The position numbers were made by a program, and so were the translations under genes. A stretch of DNA of 64,000 bases from Ptiloglossa arizonensis. Lineage: Eukaryota > Arthropoda > Insecta > Hymenoptera > Colletidae. The notes under the pieces were generated by a model that saw only the letters and a program-made list of their open reading frames with translations, searched no databases and had not been told where the DNA came from. The DNA lies in the NCBI RefSeq assembly GCF_051014685.1, contig NC_135061.1:682001-746000 (forward strand). Reading direction: 5' to 3'. Position 1 is the first letter of the stretch, and each line of letters starts with the position of its first letter. This document shows, one piece after another, positions 1 through 17,000 of this stretch.

Positions 1-3000
1 TAACGTATAACGTATAACGTATAACGTATAACGTATAACGTATAACGTATAACGTATAACGTATCACGTATAACGTATAACGTATAACGTATAACGTATA
101 ACGTATAACGTATAACGTATAACGTATAACGTATAACGTATAACGTATGACGTATAACGTATAACGTATAACGTATAACGTATAACGTATAACGTATAAC
201 GTAAAACGTATAACGTATAACATATAAGGTACAACATATAACGTAATACGTAGAACGTATAACGTGTAACGTGTAGAGCATATTGTATAATGTATAACGT
301 ATAACGTATAACGTATAACGTATAAAGTATAACGTATAACGTATAACGTATAACGAATAACGTATAACGTATAACGTATAACGTATAACGTATAACGTAT
401 AACGTATAACGTATAACGTATAACGTATAACGTTTAACGTATAACGTATAACGTATAACGTATAACGTATAACGTATAACGTATAACGTATAACGTATAA
501 CGTATAACGTATAACGTATAACGTATAACGTATAACGTATAACGTATAACGTATAACGTATAACGTATAACGTATAACGTATAACGTACAACGAATAGCG
601 TATAACGTATAACGTATAATTTATAACGTAAAACTTACACCGTACAACGTGTAACGTGTAACGCGTAGCCTATACCATATAACGTATAACATATAACGTA
701 TAATTTATAACGTAAAACTTACACCGTACAACGTGTAACGTGTAACGCATACCCTATACCATATAGCGTATTACGCGTAACCAATGACATATAATGTGTA
801 ACGTATAACGTATAACGTATAACGTATCACGTATAACGTATAACGTATAACGTATAACGTATAACATATAAGGTACAACATATAACGTAATACGTAGAAC
901 GTATAACGTGTAACGTGTAGAGCATATTGTATAACGTATAACGTATAACGTATAACGTGTAACGTGTAGAGCATATTGTATAACGTATAACGTATAACGT
1001 ATAACGTATAACGTATAACGTATAACGTTCAACGTGTAGCGTATAACGTAAAACGTATGTCGTATAACGTATAACGTATAACGTATAACGTATAACGTAT
1101 AACGTATAACGTATAACGTATAACGTATAACGTATAACGTATAACGTATAACGTATAACGTATAACGTATAACGTATAACGTATAACGTATAACGTATAA
1201 CGTATAACGTATAACGTATAACGTATAACGTATAACGTATAACGTATAACGTATAACGTATAACGTATAACGTATAACGTATAACGTATAACGTATAACG
1301 TATAACGTATAACGTATAACGTATAACGTATAACGTATAACGTATAACGTATAACGTATAACGTATAACGTATAACGTATAACGTATAACGTATAACGTA
1401 TAACGTATAACGTATAACGTATAACGTATAACGTATAACGTATAACGTATAACGTATAATGTATAACGTATAACGTATAACGTATAACGTATAACGTATA
1501 ACGTATAACCTATAACGGATAACGTATAACGTATAACGTATTACGTATAAGGTATAACGGATGACGTAACACGTGTAACGTATAACGTATTACGTATAAG
1601 GTATAACGGATGACGTATAACGTATAACGTATAACGTATAACGTAAAACGTATAACGTATAACATATAAGGTACAACATATGACGTAATACGTAGAACGT
1701 ATAACGTGTAACGTGTAGAGCATATTGTATAACGTATAACGTATAACGTATAACGTGTAACGTGTAGAGCATATTGTATAACGTATAACGTATAACGTAT
1801 AACGTGTAACGTATAACGTTCAACGTGTAGCGTATAACGTACAACGTACAACGTACAACGTATAACGTACAACGTATAACGTACAACATATAACGTATAA
1901 CGTATAACGTATAACGTATAACGTATAACGTAAAACGTATAACGTATAACGTATAACGTATAACGTATAACGTATAACGTATAACGTATAACGTATAACG
2001 TATAACGTATAACGTATAACGTATAACGTATAACGTATAACGTATAACGTATAACGTATAACGTATAACGTATAACGTATAACGTATAACGTATAACGTA
2101 TAACGTATAGCGTATAACGTATGACGCATGACGCATAACGTATAACGTGTAACGTATAACGTGTAACGTATAACGCATTGCCTTATACCGTATAACGTAT
2201 AACGTGAAACGAATAACGTATAACGTATAACGTATAACGTATAACGTATAACGTATAACGTATAACGTATAACGTATAACGTATAACGTATAACGTATAA
2301 CGTATAACGTATAACGTATAACGTATAACGTGCAACGTATAACGTACAACGTACAACGTGCAACGTATAACGTACAACGTATAACGTACAACGTATAACG
2401 TACAACGTATAACGTACAACGTACAACGTACAACGTACAACGTACAACGTATAACGTACAACGTACAACGTACAACGTATAACGTACAACGTATAACGTA
2501 CAACGTATAACGTACAACGTATAACGTACAACGTATAACGTACAACGTATAACGTACAACGTATAACGTAGAACGTATAACGTAGAACGTATAACGTATA
2601 ACGTATAACGTATAACGTATAACGTATAACGTATAACGTATAACGTATAACGTATAACGTATAACGTATAACGTATAACGTATAACGTATAACGTATAAC
2701 GTATAACGTATAACGTATAACGTATAACGTATAACGTATAACGTATAACGTATAACGTATAACGTATAACGTATAACGTATAACGTATAACGTATAACGT
2801 ATAACGTATAACGTATAACGTATAACGTATAACGTATAACGTATAACGTATAACGTATAACGTATAACGTATAACGTATAACGTATAACGTATAACGTAT
2901 AACGTATAGCGTATAACGTATGACGCATGACGCATAACGTATAACGTGTAACGTATAACGTGTAACGTATAACGCATTGCCTTATACCGTATAACGTATA

Positions 3001-4300
3001 ACGTGAAACGAATAACGTATATTGTATAACGTATAACGTATAACGTATAACGTATAACGTATATCGTATAACGCATAACGTATAACGCATAACGTATAAC
3101 GCATAACGTATAACGCATAACGTATAACGCATAACGTATAACGCATAACGTATAACGCATAACGTATAACGCATAACGTATAACGCATAACGTATAACGC
3201 ATAACGTATAACGCATAACGTATAACGCATAACGTATAACGCATAACGTATAACGCATAACGTATAACGCATAACGTATAACGCATAACGTATAACGCAT
3301 AACGTATAACGCATAACGTATAACGCATAACGTATAACGCATAACGTATAACGTATAACGTATAACGTATAACGTATAACGTATAACGTATAACGTATAA
3401 CGTATAACGTATAACGTATAACGTATAACGTATAACGTATAACGTATAACGTATAACGTATAACGTATAACGTATAACGTATAACGTATAACGTATAACG
3501 TGTAACGTGTAGAGCATATGTTATAACGTATAACGTATAACGTATAACGTATAACGTATAACGTATAACGTGTAACGTGTAGAGCATATGTTATAACGTA
3601 TAACGTATAACGTATAACGTATAACGTATAACGTATAACGTATAACGTATAACGTATAACGTATAACGTATAACGTATAACGTATAACGTATAACGTGTA
3701 ACGTATAACGTATAGCGTATAACGTATAACGTATAACGTGTAACGTATAACGCGTAACGTATAACGCATTGCCTTATACCGTATAACGTATAACGTGAAA
3801 CGAATAACGTATATTGTATAACGTATAACGTATAACGTATAACGTATAACGTATAACGTATAACGTATAACGTATAACGTATAACGTATAACGCATAACG
3901 TATAACGTATAACGCATAACGTATAACGCATAACGTATAACGCATAACGTATAACGCATAACGTATAACGCATAACGTATAACGCATAACGTATAACGCA
4001 TAACGTATAACGTATAACGTATAACGTATAACGTATAACGTATAACGTATAACGTATAAGGTATAACGTATAACGTATAACGTACAACGTACAACGTACA
4101 ACGTACAACGTACAACGTACAACGTATAACGTACAACGTATAACGTACAACGTATAACGTACAACGTATAACGTACAACGTATAACGTATAACGTATAAC
4201 GTATAACGTATAACGTATAACGTATAACGTATAACGTATAGCGTATAACGTATAACGTATAACGTATAACGTATAACGTATAACGTATAACGTATAACGT
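1..4300. repeat. Older or partial higher-order copies in the heptamer array
   Basis: Positions 1-1,060 match about 9,480-10,540 (offset 9,479) and also the corresponding part of copy B near 16,212-17,262. From about 754 to 4,300 the order of variant units matches copy A at offsets of 3,664-3,678; the unit reading CCTATAACGG is at 1,509 and 5,187. The array therefore records at least two duplication events of different length. Confidence 0.75.
3069..3345. repeat. 14-bp dimer sub-array ATAACGC-ATAACGT
   Basis: About 20 consecutive 14-bp dimers alternate the ATAACGC and ATAACGT heptamers. The same block recurs at about 6,756-7,030 and 13,488-13,775 as part of the larger duplications. Strict alternation shows local homogenisation at the dimer level rather than independent point changes. 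Confidence 0.85.
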
Positions 4301-6014
4301 ATAACGTACAACGTGTAACGTGTAACGCGTAGCCTATACCATATAACGTATAACATATAACGTATAATTTATAACGTAAAACTTACACCGTACAACGTGT
4401 AACGTGTAACGCATACCCTATACCATATAGCGTATTACGCGTAACCAATGACATATAATGTGTAACGTATAACGTATAACGTATAACGTATCACGTATAA
4501 CGTATAACGTATAACGTATAACGTATAACATATAAGGTACAACATATAACGTAATACGTAGAACGTATAACGTGTAACGTGTAGAGCATATTGTATAACG
4601 TATAACGTATAACGTATAACGTGTAACGTGTAGAGCATATTGTATAACGTATAACGTATAACGTATAACGTATAACGTATAACGTATAACGTTCAACGTG
4701 TAGCGTATAACGTAAAACGTATGTCGTATAACGTATAACGTATAACGTATAACGTATAACGTATAACGTATAACGTATAACGTATAACGTATAACGTATA
4801 ACGTATAACGTATAACGTATAACGTATAACGTATAACGTATAACGTATAACGTATAACGTATAACGTATAACGTATAACGTATAACGTATAACGTATAAC
4901 GTATAACGTATAACGTATAACGTATAACGTATAACGTATAACGTATAACGTATAACGTATAACGTATAACGTATAACGTATAACGTATAACGTATAACGT
5001 ATAACGTATAACGTATAACGTATAACGTATAACGTATAACGTATAACGTATAACGTATAACGTATAACGTATAACGTATAACGTATAACGTATAACGTAT
5101 AACGTATAACGTATAACGTATAACGTATAACGTATAATGTATAACGTATAACGTATAACGTATAACGTATAACGTATAACGTATAACCTATAACGGATAA
5201 CGTATAACGTATAACGTATTACGTATAAGGTATAACGGATGACGTAACACGTGTAACGTATAACGTATTACGTATAAGGTATAACGGATGACGTATAACG
5301 TATAACGTATAACGTATAACGTAAAACGTATAACGTATAACATATAAGGTACAACATATGACGTAATACGTAGAACGTATAACGTGTAACGTGTAGAGCA
5401 TATTGTATAACGTATAACGTATAACGTATAACGTGTAACGTGTAGAGCATATTGTATAACGTATAACGTATAACGTATAACGTGTAACGTATAACGTTCA
5501 ACGTGTAGCGTATAACGTACAACGTACAACGTACAACGTATAACGTACAACGTATAACGTACAACATATAACGTATAACGTATAACGTATAACGTATAAC
5601 GTATAACGTAAAACGTATAACGTATAACGTATAACGTATAACGTATAACGTATAACGTATAACGTATAACGTATAACGTATAACGTATAACGTATAACGT
5701 ATAACGTATAACGTATAACGTATAACGTATAACGTATAACGTATAACGTATAACGTATAACGTATAACGTATAACGTATAACGTATAGCGTATAACGTAT
5801 GACGCATGACGCATAACGTATAACGTGTAACGTATAACGTGTAACGTATAACGCATTGCCTTATACCGTATAACGTATAACGTGAAACGAATAACGTATA
5901 ACGTATAACGTATAACGTATAACGTATAACGTATAACGTATAACGTATAACGTATAACGTATAACGTATAACGTATAACGTATAACGTATAACGTATAAC
6001 GTATAACGTATAAC

Positions 6015-6280
6015 GTATAACGTACAACGTATAACGTGCAACGTATAACGTACAACGTACAACGTGCAACGTATAACGTACAACGTATAACGTACAACGT
6101 ACAACGTACAACGTACAACGTACAACGTACAACGTACAACGTACAACGTACAACGTATAACGTACAACGTACAACGTACAACGTATAACGTACAACGTAT
6201 AACGTACAACGTATAACGTACAACGTATAACGTACAACGTATAACGTACAACGTATAACGTACAACGTATAACGTAGAAC
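6015..6280. repeat. ACAACGT-rich heptamer sub-array
   Basis: A stretch in which most units read ACAACGT (T to C at unit position 2), interspersed with consensus units and followed by AGAACGT variants. Equivalent stretches lie at about 2,330-2,585 and 12,749-13,010. The clustering shows a variant that spread locally before the large duplications copied it. Confidence 0.8.
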
Positions 6281-6755
6281 GTATAACGTAGAACGTATAA
6301 CGTAGAACGTATAACGTAGAACGTATAACGTATAACGTATAACGTATAACGTATAACGTATAACGTATAACGTATAACGTATAACGTATAACGTATAACG
6401 TATAACGTATAACGTATAACGTATAACGTATAACGTATAACGTATAACGTATAACGTATAACGTATAACGTATAACGTATAACGTATAACGTATAACGTA
6501 TAACGTATAACGTATAACGTATAACGTATAACGTATAACGTATAACGTATAACGTATAACGTATAACGTATAACGTATAACGTATAACGTATAGCGTATA
6601 ACGTATGACGCATGACGCATAACGTATAACGTGTAACGTATAACGTGTAACGTATAACGCATTGCCTTATACCGTATAACGTATAACGTGAAACGAATAA
6701 CGTATATTGTATAACGTATAACGTATAACGTATAACGTATAACGTATATCGTATA

Positions 6756-7030
6756 ACGCATAACGTATAACGCATAACGTATAACGCATAACGTATAACG
6801 CATAACGTATAACGCATAACGTATAACGCATAACGTATAACGCATAACGTATAACGCATAACGTATAACGCATAACGTATAACGCATAACGTATAACGCA
6901 TAACGTATAACGCATAACGTATAACGCATAACGTATAACGCATAACGTATAACGCATAACGTATAACGCATAACGTATAACGCATAACGTATAACGCATA
7001 ACGTATAACGCATAACGTATAACGCATAAC
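6756..7030. repeat. 14-bp dimer sub-array, copy in block A
   Basis: A run of alternating ATAACGC and ATAACGT heptamers, nearly the same length as the run at 3,069-3,345. It lies between an upstream cassette containing CATTGCCTTATACC and a downstream run of consensus heptamers. Confidence 0.85.
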
Positions 7031-10000
7031 GTATAACGTATAACGTATAACGTATAACGTATAACGTATAACGTATAACGTATAACGTATAACGTATAAC
7101 GTATAACGTATAACGTATAACGTATAACGTATAACGTATAACGTGTAACGTATAACGTATAGCGTATAACGTATAACGTATAACGTGTAACGTATAACGC
7201 GTAACGTATAACGCATTGCCTTATACCGTATAACGTATAACGTGAAACGAATAACGTATATTGTATAACGTATAACGTATAACGTATAACGTATAACGTA
7301 TAACGTATAACGTATAACGTATAACGTATAACGTATAACGCATAACGTATAACGTATAACGCATAACGTATAACGCATAACGTATAACGCATAACGTATA
7401 ACGCATAACGTATAACGCATAACGTATAACGCATAACGTATAACGTATAACGTATAACGTATAACGTATAACGTATAACGTATAACGTATAAGGTATAAC
7501 GTATAACGTATAACGTACAACGTACAACGTACAACGTACAACGTACAACGTACAACGTATAACGTACAACGTATAACGTACAACGTATAACGTACAACGT
7601 ATAACGTACAACGTATAACGTATAACGTATAACGTATAACGTATAACGTATAACGTATAACGTATAACGTATAGCGTATAACGTATAACGTATAACGTAT
7701 AACGTATAACGTATAACGTATAACGTATAACGTATAACGTATAACGTATAGCGTATAACGTATGACGCATGACGCATAACGTATAACGTGTAACGTATAA
7801 CATATAACGTGTAACGTGTAGAGCATATGTTATAACGTATAACGTATAACGTATAACGTATAACGTATAACGTATAACGTATAACGTATAACGTATAACG
7901 TATAACGTATAACGTATAACGTATAACGTATAACGTATAACGTATAACGTATAACGTGTAACGTATAACGTGTAACGTATAACGCATTGCCTTATACCGT
8001 ATAACGTATAACGTGAAACGAATAACGTATATTGTATAACGTATAACGTATAACGTATAACGTATAACGTATAACGTATAACGCATAACGTATAACGCAT
8101 AACGTATAACGCATAACGTATAACGCATAACGTATAACGCATAACGTATAACGCATAACGTATAACACATAACGTATAACGCATAACGTATAACGTATAA
8201 CGTATAACGTATAACGTATAACGTATAACGTATAACGTGTAACGTATAACGTATAACGTATAACGTATAACGTATAACGTATAACGTATAACGTATAACG
8301 TATAACGTATAACGTATAACGTATAACGTATAACGTATAACGTATAACGTATAACGTATAACGTATAACGTATAACGTATAACGTGTAACGTATAACGTA
8401 TAACGTATAACGTATAACGTATAACGTATAGCGTATAACGAAGGACGCATGACGCATAACGTATAACGTGTAACGTATAACGTGTAACGTATAACGCATT
8501 GCCTTATACCGTATAACGTATAACGTGAAACGAATAACGTATATTGTATAACGTATAACGTATAACGTGTAACGTATAACGTGTAACGTATAACGCATTG
8601 CCTTATACCGTATAACGTATAACGTGAAACGAATAACGTATATTGTATAACGTATAACGTATAACGTATAACGTATAACGTATAACGTATAACGTACAAC
8701 GTATAACGTACAACGTATAACGTACAACGTATAACGTACAACGTATAACGTATAACGTATAACGTATAACGTATAACGTATAACGTATAACGTATAACGT
8801 ATAACGTATAACGTATAACGTATAACGTATAACGTATAACGTATAACGTATAACGTATAACGTATAACGTATAACGTATAACGTATAACGTGTAACGTGA
8901 AACGTATAACGTGTAACGTATTACGTATAACCTATAACGGATAACGTATAACGTATAACGTATAACGTATAACGTTTAACGTATAACGTATAACGTATAA
9001 CGTATAACGTATAACGTATAACGTATAACGTATAACGTATAACGTATAACGTATAACGTATAACGTATAACGTATAACGTATAACGTAAAACGTATGTCG
9101 TATAACGTATAACGTATAACGTAAAACGTATGTCGTATAACGTATAACGTATAACGTATAACGTATAACGTATAACGTATAACGTATAACTTATAACGTA
9201 TAACGTATAACGTATAACGTATAACGTATAACGTATAACGTTTAACGTATAACGTATAACGTATAACGTATAACGTATAACGTATAACGTATAACGTACA
9301 ACGAATAGCGTATAACGTATAACATATAACGTATAATTTATAACGTAAAACTTACACCGTACAACGTGTAACGTGTAACGCGTAGCGTATACCATATAAC
9401 GTATAACATATAACGTATAATTTATAACGTAAACTTACACCGTACAACGTGTAACGTGTAACGCATACCCTATACCATATAGCGTATTACGCGTAACCAA
9501 TGACATATAATGTGTAACGTATAACGTATAACGTATAACGTATCACGTATAACGTATAACGTATAACGTATAACGTATAACGTATAACGTATAACGTATA
9601 ACGTATGACGTATAACGTATAACGTATAACGTATAACGTATAACGTATAACGTATAACGTAAAACGTATAACGTATAACATATAAGGTACAACATATAAC
9701 GTAATACGTAGAACGTATAACGTGTAACGTGTAGAGCATATTGTATAATGTATAACGTATAACGTATAACGTATAACGTATAAAGTATAACGTATAACGT
9801 ATAACGTATAACGAATAACGTATAACGTATAACGTATAACGTATAACGTATAACGTATAACGTATAACGTATAACGTATAACGTATAACGTTTAACGTAT
9901 AACGTATAACGTATAACGTATAACGTATAACGTATAACGTATAACGTATAACGTATAACGTATAACGTATAACGTATAACGTATAACGTATAACGTATAA

Positions 10001-11044
10001 CGTATAACGTATAACGTATAACGTATAACGTATAACGTATAACGTATAACGTATAACGTATAACGTACAACGAATAGCGTATAACGTATAACGTATAATT
10101 TATAACGTAAAACTTACACCGTACAACGTGTAACGTGTAACGCGTAGCCTATACCATATAACGTATAACATATAACGTATAATTTATAACGTAAAACTTA
10201 CACCGTACAACGTGTAACGTGTAACGCATACCCTATACCATATAGCGTATTACGCGTAACCAATGACATATAATGTGTAACGTATAACGTATAACGTATA
10301 ACGTATCACGTATAACGTATAACGTATAACGTATAACGTATAACATATAAGGTACAACATATAACGTAATACGTAGAACGTATAACGTGTAACGTGTAGA
10401 GCATATTGTATAACGTATAACGTATAACGTATAACGTGTAACGTGTAGAGCATATTGTATAACGTATAACGTATAACGTATAAAGTATAACGTATAACGT
10501 TCAACGTGTAGCGTATAACGTAAAACGTATGTCGTATAACGTATAACGTATAACGTATAACGTATAACGTATAACGTATAACGTATAACGTATAACGTAT
10601 AACGTATAACGTATAACGTATAACGTATAACGCATAACGTATAACGTATAACGCATAACGTATAACGCATAACGTATAACGCATAACGTATAACGCATAA
10701 CGTATAACGCATAACGTATAACGCATAACGTATAACGCATAACGTATAACGTATAACGTATAACGTATAACGTATAACGTATAACGTATAACGTATAAGG
10801 TATAACGTATAACGTATAACGTACAACGTACAACGTACAACGTACAACGTACAACGTACAACGTATAACGTACAACGTATAACGTACAACGTATAACGTA
10901 CAACGTATAACGTACAACGTATAACGTATAACGTATAACGTATAACGTATAACGTATAACGTATAACGTATAACGTATAGCGTATAACGTATAACGTATA
11001 ACGTATAACGTATAACGTATAACGTATAACGTATAACGTATAAC

Positions 11045-14000
11045 GTACAACGTGTAACGTGTAACGCGTAGCCTATACCATATAACGTATAACATATAAC
11101 GTATAATTTATAACGTAAAACTTACACCGTACAACGTGTAACGTGTAACGCATACCCTATACCATATAGCGTATTACGCGTAACCAATGACATATAATGT
11201 GTAACGTATAACGTATAACGTATAACGTATCACGTATAACGTATAACGTATAACGTATAACGTATAACATATAAGGTACAACATATAACGTAATACGTAG
11301 AACGTATAACGTGTAACGTGTAGAGCATATTGTATAACGTATAACGTATAACGTATAACGTGTAACGTGTAGAGCATATTGTATAACGTATAACGTATAA
11401 CGTATAACGTATAACGTATAACGTATAACGTTCAACGTGTAGCGTATAACGTAAAACGTATGTCGTATAACGTATAACGTATAACGTATAACGTATAACG
11501 TATAACGTATAACGTATAACGTATAACGTATAACGTATAACGTATAACGTATAACGTATAACGTATAACGTATAACGTATAACGTATAACGTATAACGTA
11601 TAACGTATAACGTATAACGTATAACGTATAACGTATAACGTATAACGTATAACGTATAACGTATAACGTATAACGTATAACGTATAACGTATAACGTATA
11701 ACGTATAACGTATAACGTATAACGTATAACGTATAACGTATAACGTATAACGTATAACGTATAACGTATAACGTATAACGTATAACGTATAACGTATAAC
11801 GTATAACGTATAACGTATAACGTATAACGTATAACGTATAACGTATAACGTATAACGTATAACGTATAATGTATAACGTATAACGTATAACGTATAACGT
11901 ATAACGTATAACGTATAACCTATAACGGATAACGTATAACGTATAACGTATTACGTATAAGGTATAACGGATGACGTAACACGTGTAACGTATAACGTAT
12001 TACGTATAAGGTATAACGGATGACGTATAACGTATAACGTATAACGTATAACGTAAAACGTATAACGTATAACATATAAGGTACAACATATGACGTAATA
12101 CGTAGAACGTATAACGTGTAACGTGTAGAGCATATTGTATAACGTATAACGTATAACGTATAACGTGTAACGTGTAGAGCATATTGTATAACGTATAACG
12201 TATAACGTATAACGTGTAACGTATAACGTTCAACGTGTAGCGTATAACGTACAACGTACAACGTACAACGTATAACGTACAACGTATAACGTACAACATA
12301 TAACGTATAACGTATAACGTATAACGTATAACGTATAACGTAAAACGTATAACGTATAACGTATAACGTATAACGTATAACGTATAACGTATAACGTATA
12401 ACGTATAACGTATAACGTATAACGTATAACGTATAACGTATAACGTATAACGTATAACGTATAACGTATAACGTATAACGTATAACGTATAACGTATAAC
12501 GTATAACGTATAACGTATAGCGTATAACGTATGACGCATGACGCATAACGTATAACGTGTAACGTATAACGTGTAACGTATAACGCATTGCCTTATACCG
12601 TATAACGTATAACGTGAAACGAATAACGTATAACGTATAACGTATAACGTATAACGTATAACGTATAACGTATAACGTATAACGTATAACGTATAACGTA
12701 TAACGTATAACGTATAACGTATAACGTATAACGTATAACGTATAACGTATAACGTACAACGTATAACGTGCAACGTATAACGTACAACGTACAACGTGCA
12801 ACGTATAACGTACAACGTATAACGTACAACGTACAACGTACAACGTACAACGTACAACGTACAACGTACAACGTACAACGTACAACGTATAACGTACAAC
12901 GTACAACGTACAACGTATAACGTACAACGTATAACGTACAACGTATAACGTACAACGTATAACGTACAACGTATAACGTACAACGTATAACGTACAACGT
13001 ATAACGTAGAACGTATAACGTAGAACGTATAACGTAGAACGTATAACGTAGAACGTATAACGTATAACGTATAACGTATAACGTATAACGTATAACGTAT
13101 AACGTATAACGTATAACGTATAACGTATAACGTATAACGTATAACGTATAACGTATAACGTATAACGTATAACGTATAACGTATAACGTATAACGTATAA
13201 CGTATAACGTATAACGTATAACGTATAACGTATAACGTATAACGTATAACGTATAACGTATAACGTATAACGTATAACGTATAACGTATAACGTATAACG
13301 TATAACGTATAACGTATAACGTATAGCGTATAACGTATGACGCATGACGCATAACGTATAACGTGTAACGTATAACGTGTAACGTATAACGCATTGCCTT
13401 ATACCGTATAACGTATAACGTGAAACGAATAACGTATATTGTATAACGTATAACGTATAACGTATAACGTATAACGTATATCGTATAACGCATAACGTAT
13501 AACGCATAACGTATAACGCATAACGTATAACGCATAACGTATAACGCATAACGTATAACGCATAACGTATAACGCATAACGTATAACGCATAACGTATAA
13601 CGCATAACGTATAACGCATAACGTATAACGCATAACGTATAACGCATAACGTATAACGCATAACGTATAACGCATAACGTATAACGCATAACGTATAACG
13701 CATAACGTATAACGCATAACGTATAACGCATAACGTATAACGCATAACGTATAACGCATAACGTATAACGCATAACGTATAACGTATAACGTATAACGTA
13801 TAACGTATAACGTATAACGTATAACGTATAACGTATAACGTATAACGTATAACGTATAACGTATAACGTATAACGTATAACGTATAACGTGTAACGTATA
13901 ACGTATAGCGTATAACGTATAACGTATAACGTGTAACGTATAACGCGTAACGTATAACGCATTGCCTTATACCGTATAACGTATAACGTGAAACGAATAA

Positions 14001-17000
14001 CGTATATTGTATAACGTATAACGTATAACGTATAACGTATAACGTATAACGTATAACGTATAACGTATAACGTATAACGTATAACGCATAACGTATAACG
14101 TATAACGCATAACGTATAACGCATAACGTATAACGCATAACGTATAACGCATAACGTATAACGCATAACGTATAACGCATAACGTATAACGTATAACGTA
14201 TAACGTATAACGTATAACGTATAACGTATAACGTATAAGGTATAACGTATAACGTATAACGTACAACGTACAACGTACAACGTACAACGTACAACGTACA
14301 ACGTATAACGTACAACGTATAACGTACAACGTATAACGTACAACGTATAACGTACAACGTATAACGTATAACGTATAACGTATAACGTATAACGTATAAC
14401 GTATAACGTATAACGTATAGCGTATAACGTATAACGTATAACGTATAACGTATAACGTATAACGTATAACGTATAACGTATAACGTATAACGTATAGCGT
14501 ATAACGTATGACGCATGACGCATAACGTATAACGTGTAACGTATAACATATAACGTGTAACGTGTAGAGCATATGTTATAACGTATAACGTATAACGTAT
14601 AACGTATAACGTATAACGTATAACGTATAACGTATAACGTATAACGTATAACGTATAACGTATAACGTATAACGTATAACGTATAACGTATAACGTGTAA
14701 CGTATAACGTGTAACGTATAACGCATTGCCTTATACCGTATAACGTATAACGTGAAACGAATAACGTATATTGTATAACGTATAACGTATAACGTATAAC
14801 GTATAACGTATAACGTATAACGCATAACGTATAACGCATAACGTATAACGCATAACGTATAACGCATAACGTATAACGCATAACGTATAACGCATAACGT
14901 ATAACACATAACGTATAACGCATAACGTATAACGTATAACGTATAACGTATAACGTATAACGTATAACGTATAACGTGTAACGTATAACGTATAACGTAT
15001 AACGTATAACGTATAACGTATAACGTATAACGTATAACGTATAACGTATAACGTATAACGTATAACGTATAACGTATAACGTATAACGTATAACGTATAA
15101 CGTATAACGTATAACGTATAACGTGTAACGTATAACGTATAACGTATAACGTATAACGTATAACGTATAGCGTATAACGAAGGACGCATGACGCATAACG
15201 TATAACGTGTAACGTATAACGTGTAACGTATAACGCATTGCCTTATACCGTATAACGTATAACGTGAAACGAATAACGTATATTGTATAACGTATAACGT
15301 ATAACGTGTAACGTATAACGTGTAACGTATAACGCATTGCCTTATACCGTATAACGTATAACGTGAAACGAATAACGTATATTGTATAACGTATAACGTA
15401 TAACGTATAACGTATAACGTATAACGTATAACGTACAACGTATAACGTACAACGTATAACGTACAACGTATAACGTACAACGTATAACGTATAACGTATA
15501 ACGTATAACGTATAACGTATAACGTATAACGTATAACGTATAACGTATAACGTATAACGTATAACGTATAACGTATAACGTATAACGTATAACGTATAAC
15601 GTATAACGTATAACGTATAACGTATAACGTGTAACGTGAAACGTATAACGTGTAACGTATTACGTATAACCTATAACGGATAACGTATAACGTATAACGT
15701 ATAACGTATAACGTTTAACGTATAACGTATAACGTATAACGTATAACGTATAACGTATAACGTATAACGTATAACGTATAACGTATAACGTATAACGTAT
15801 AACGTATAACGTATAACGTAAAACGTATGTCGTATAACGTATAACGTATAACGTAAAACGTATGTCGTATAACGTATAACGTATAACGTATAACGTATAA
15901 CGTATAACGTATAACGTATAACTTATAACGTATAACGTATAACGTATAACGTATAACGTATAACGTATAACGTTTAACGTATAACGTATAACGTATAACG
16001 TATAACGTATAACGTATAACGTATAACGTACAACGAATAGCGTATAACGTATAACATATAACGTATAATTTATAACGTAAAACTTACACCGTACAACGTG
16101 TAACGTGTAACGCGTAGCGTATACCATATAACGTATAACATATAACGTATAATTTATAACGTAAACTTACACCGTACAACGTGTAACGTGTAACGCATAC
16201 CCTATACCATATAGCGTATTACGCGTAACCAATGACATATAATGTGTAACGTATAACGTATAACGTATAACGTATCACGTATAACGTATAACGTATAACG
16301 TATAACGTATAACGTATAACGTATAACGTATAACGTATGACGTATAACGTATAACGTATAACGTATAACGTATAACGTATAACGTATAACGTAAAACGTA
16401 TAACGTATAACATATAAGGTACAACATATAACGTAATACGTAGAACGTATAACGTGTAACGTGTAGAGCATATTGTATAATGTATAACGTATAACGTATA
16501 ACGTATAACGTATAAAGTATAACGTATAACGTATAACGTATAACGAATAACGTATAACGTATAACGTATAACGTATAACGTATAACGTATAACGTATAAC
16601 GTATAACGTATAACGTATAACGTTTAACGTATAACGTATAACGTATAACGTATAACGTATAACGTATAACGTATAACGTATAACGTATAACGTATAACGT
16701 ATAACGTATAACGTATAACGTATAACGTATAACGTATAACGTATAACGTATAACGTATAACGTATAACGTATAACGTATAACGTATAACGTATAACGTAC
16801 AACGAATAGCGTATAACGTATAACGTATAATTTATAACGTAAAACTTACACCGTACAACGTGTAACGTGTAACGCGTAGCCTATACCATATAACGTATAA
16901 CATATAACGTATAATTTATAACGTAAAACTTACACCGTACAACGTGTAACGTGTAACGCATACCCTATACCATATAGCGTATTACGCGTAACCAATGACA

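Larger units (their letters stand above)
4310..10530. repeat. Higher-order repeat block, copy A (~6.73 kb period)
   Basis: Irregular landmarks inside the heptamer array recur in the same order in copy B. The CC dinucleotide of the unit reading CCTATAACGG is at 5,187 and again at 11,919 (offset 6,732), and at 8,931 and 15,670 (offset 6,739). The offset varies only by multiples of 7 (6,732, 6,739, 6,746), so the copies differ by gain or loss of single heptamers. The block ends near 10,530, where the following sequences differ. Confidence 0.85.
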
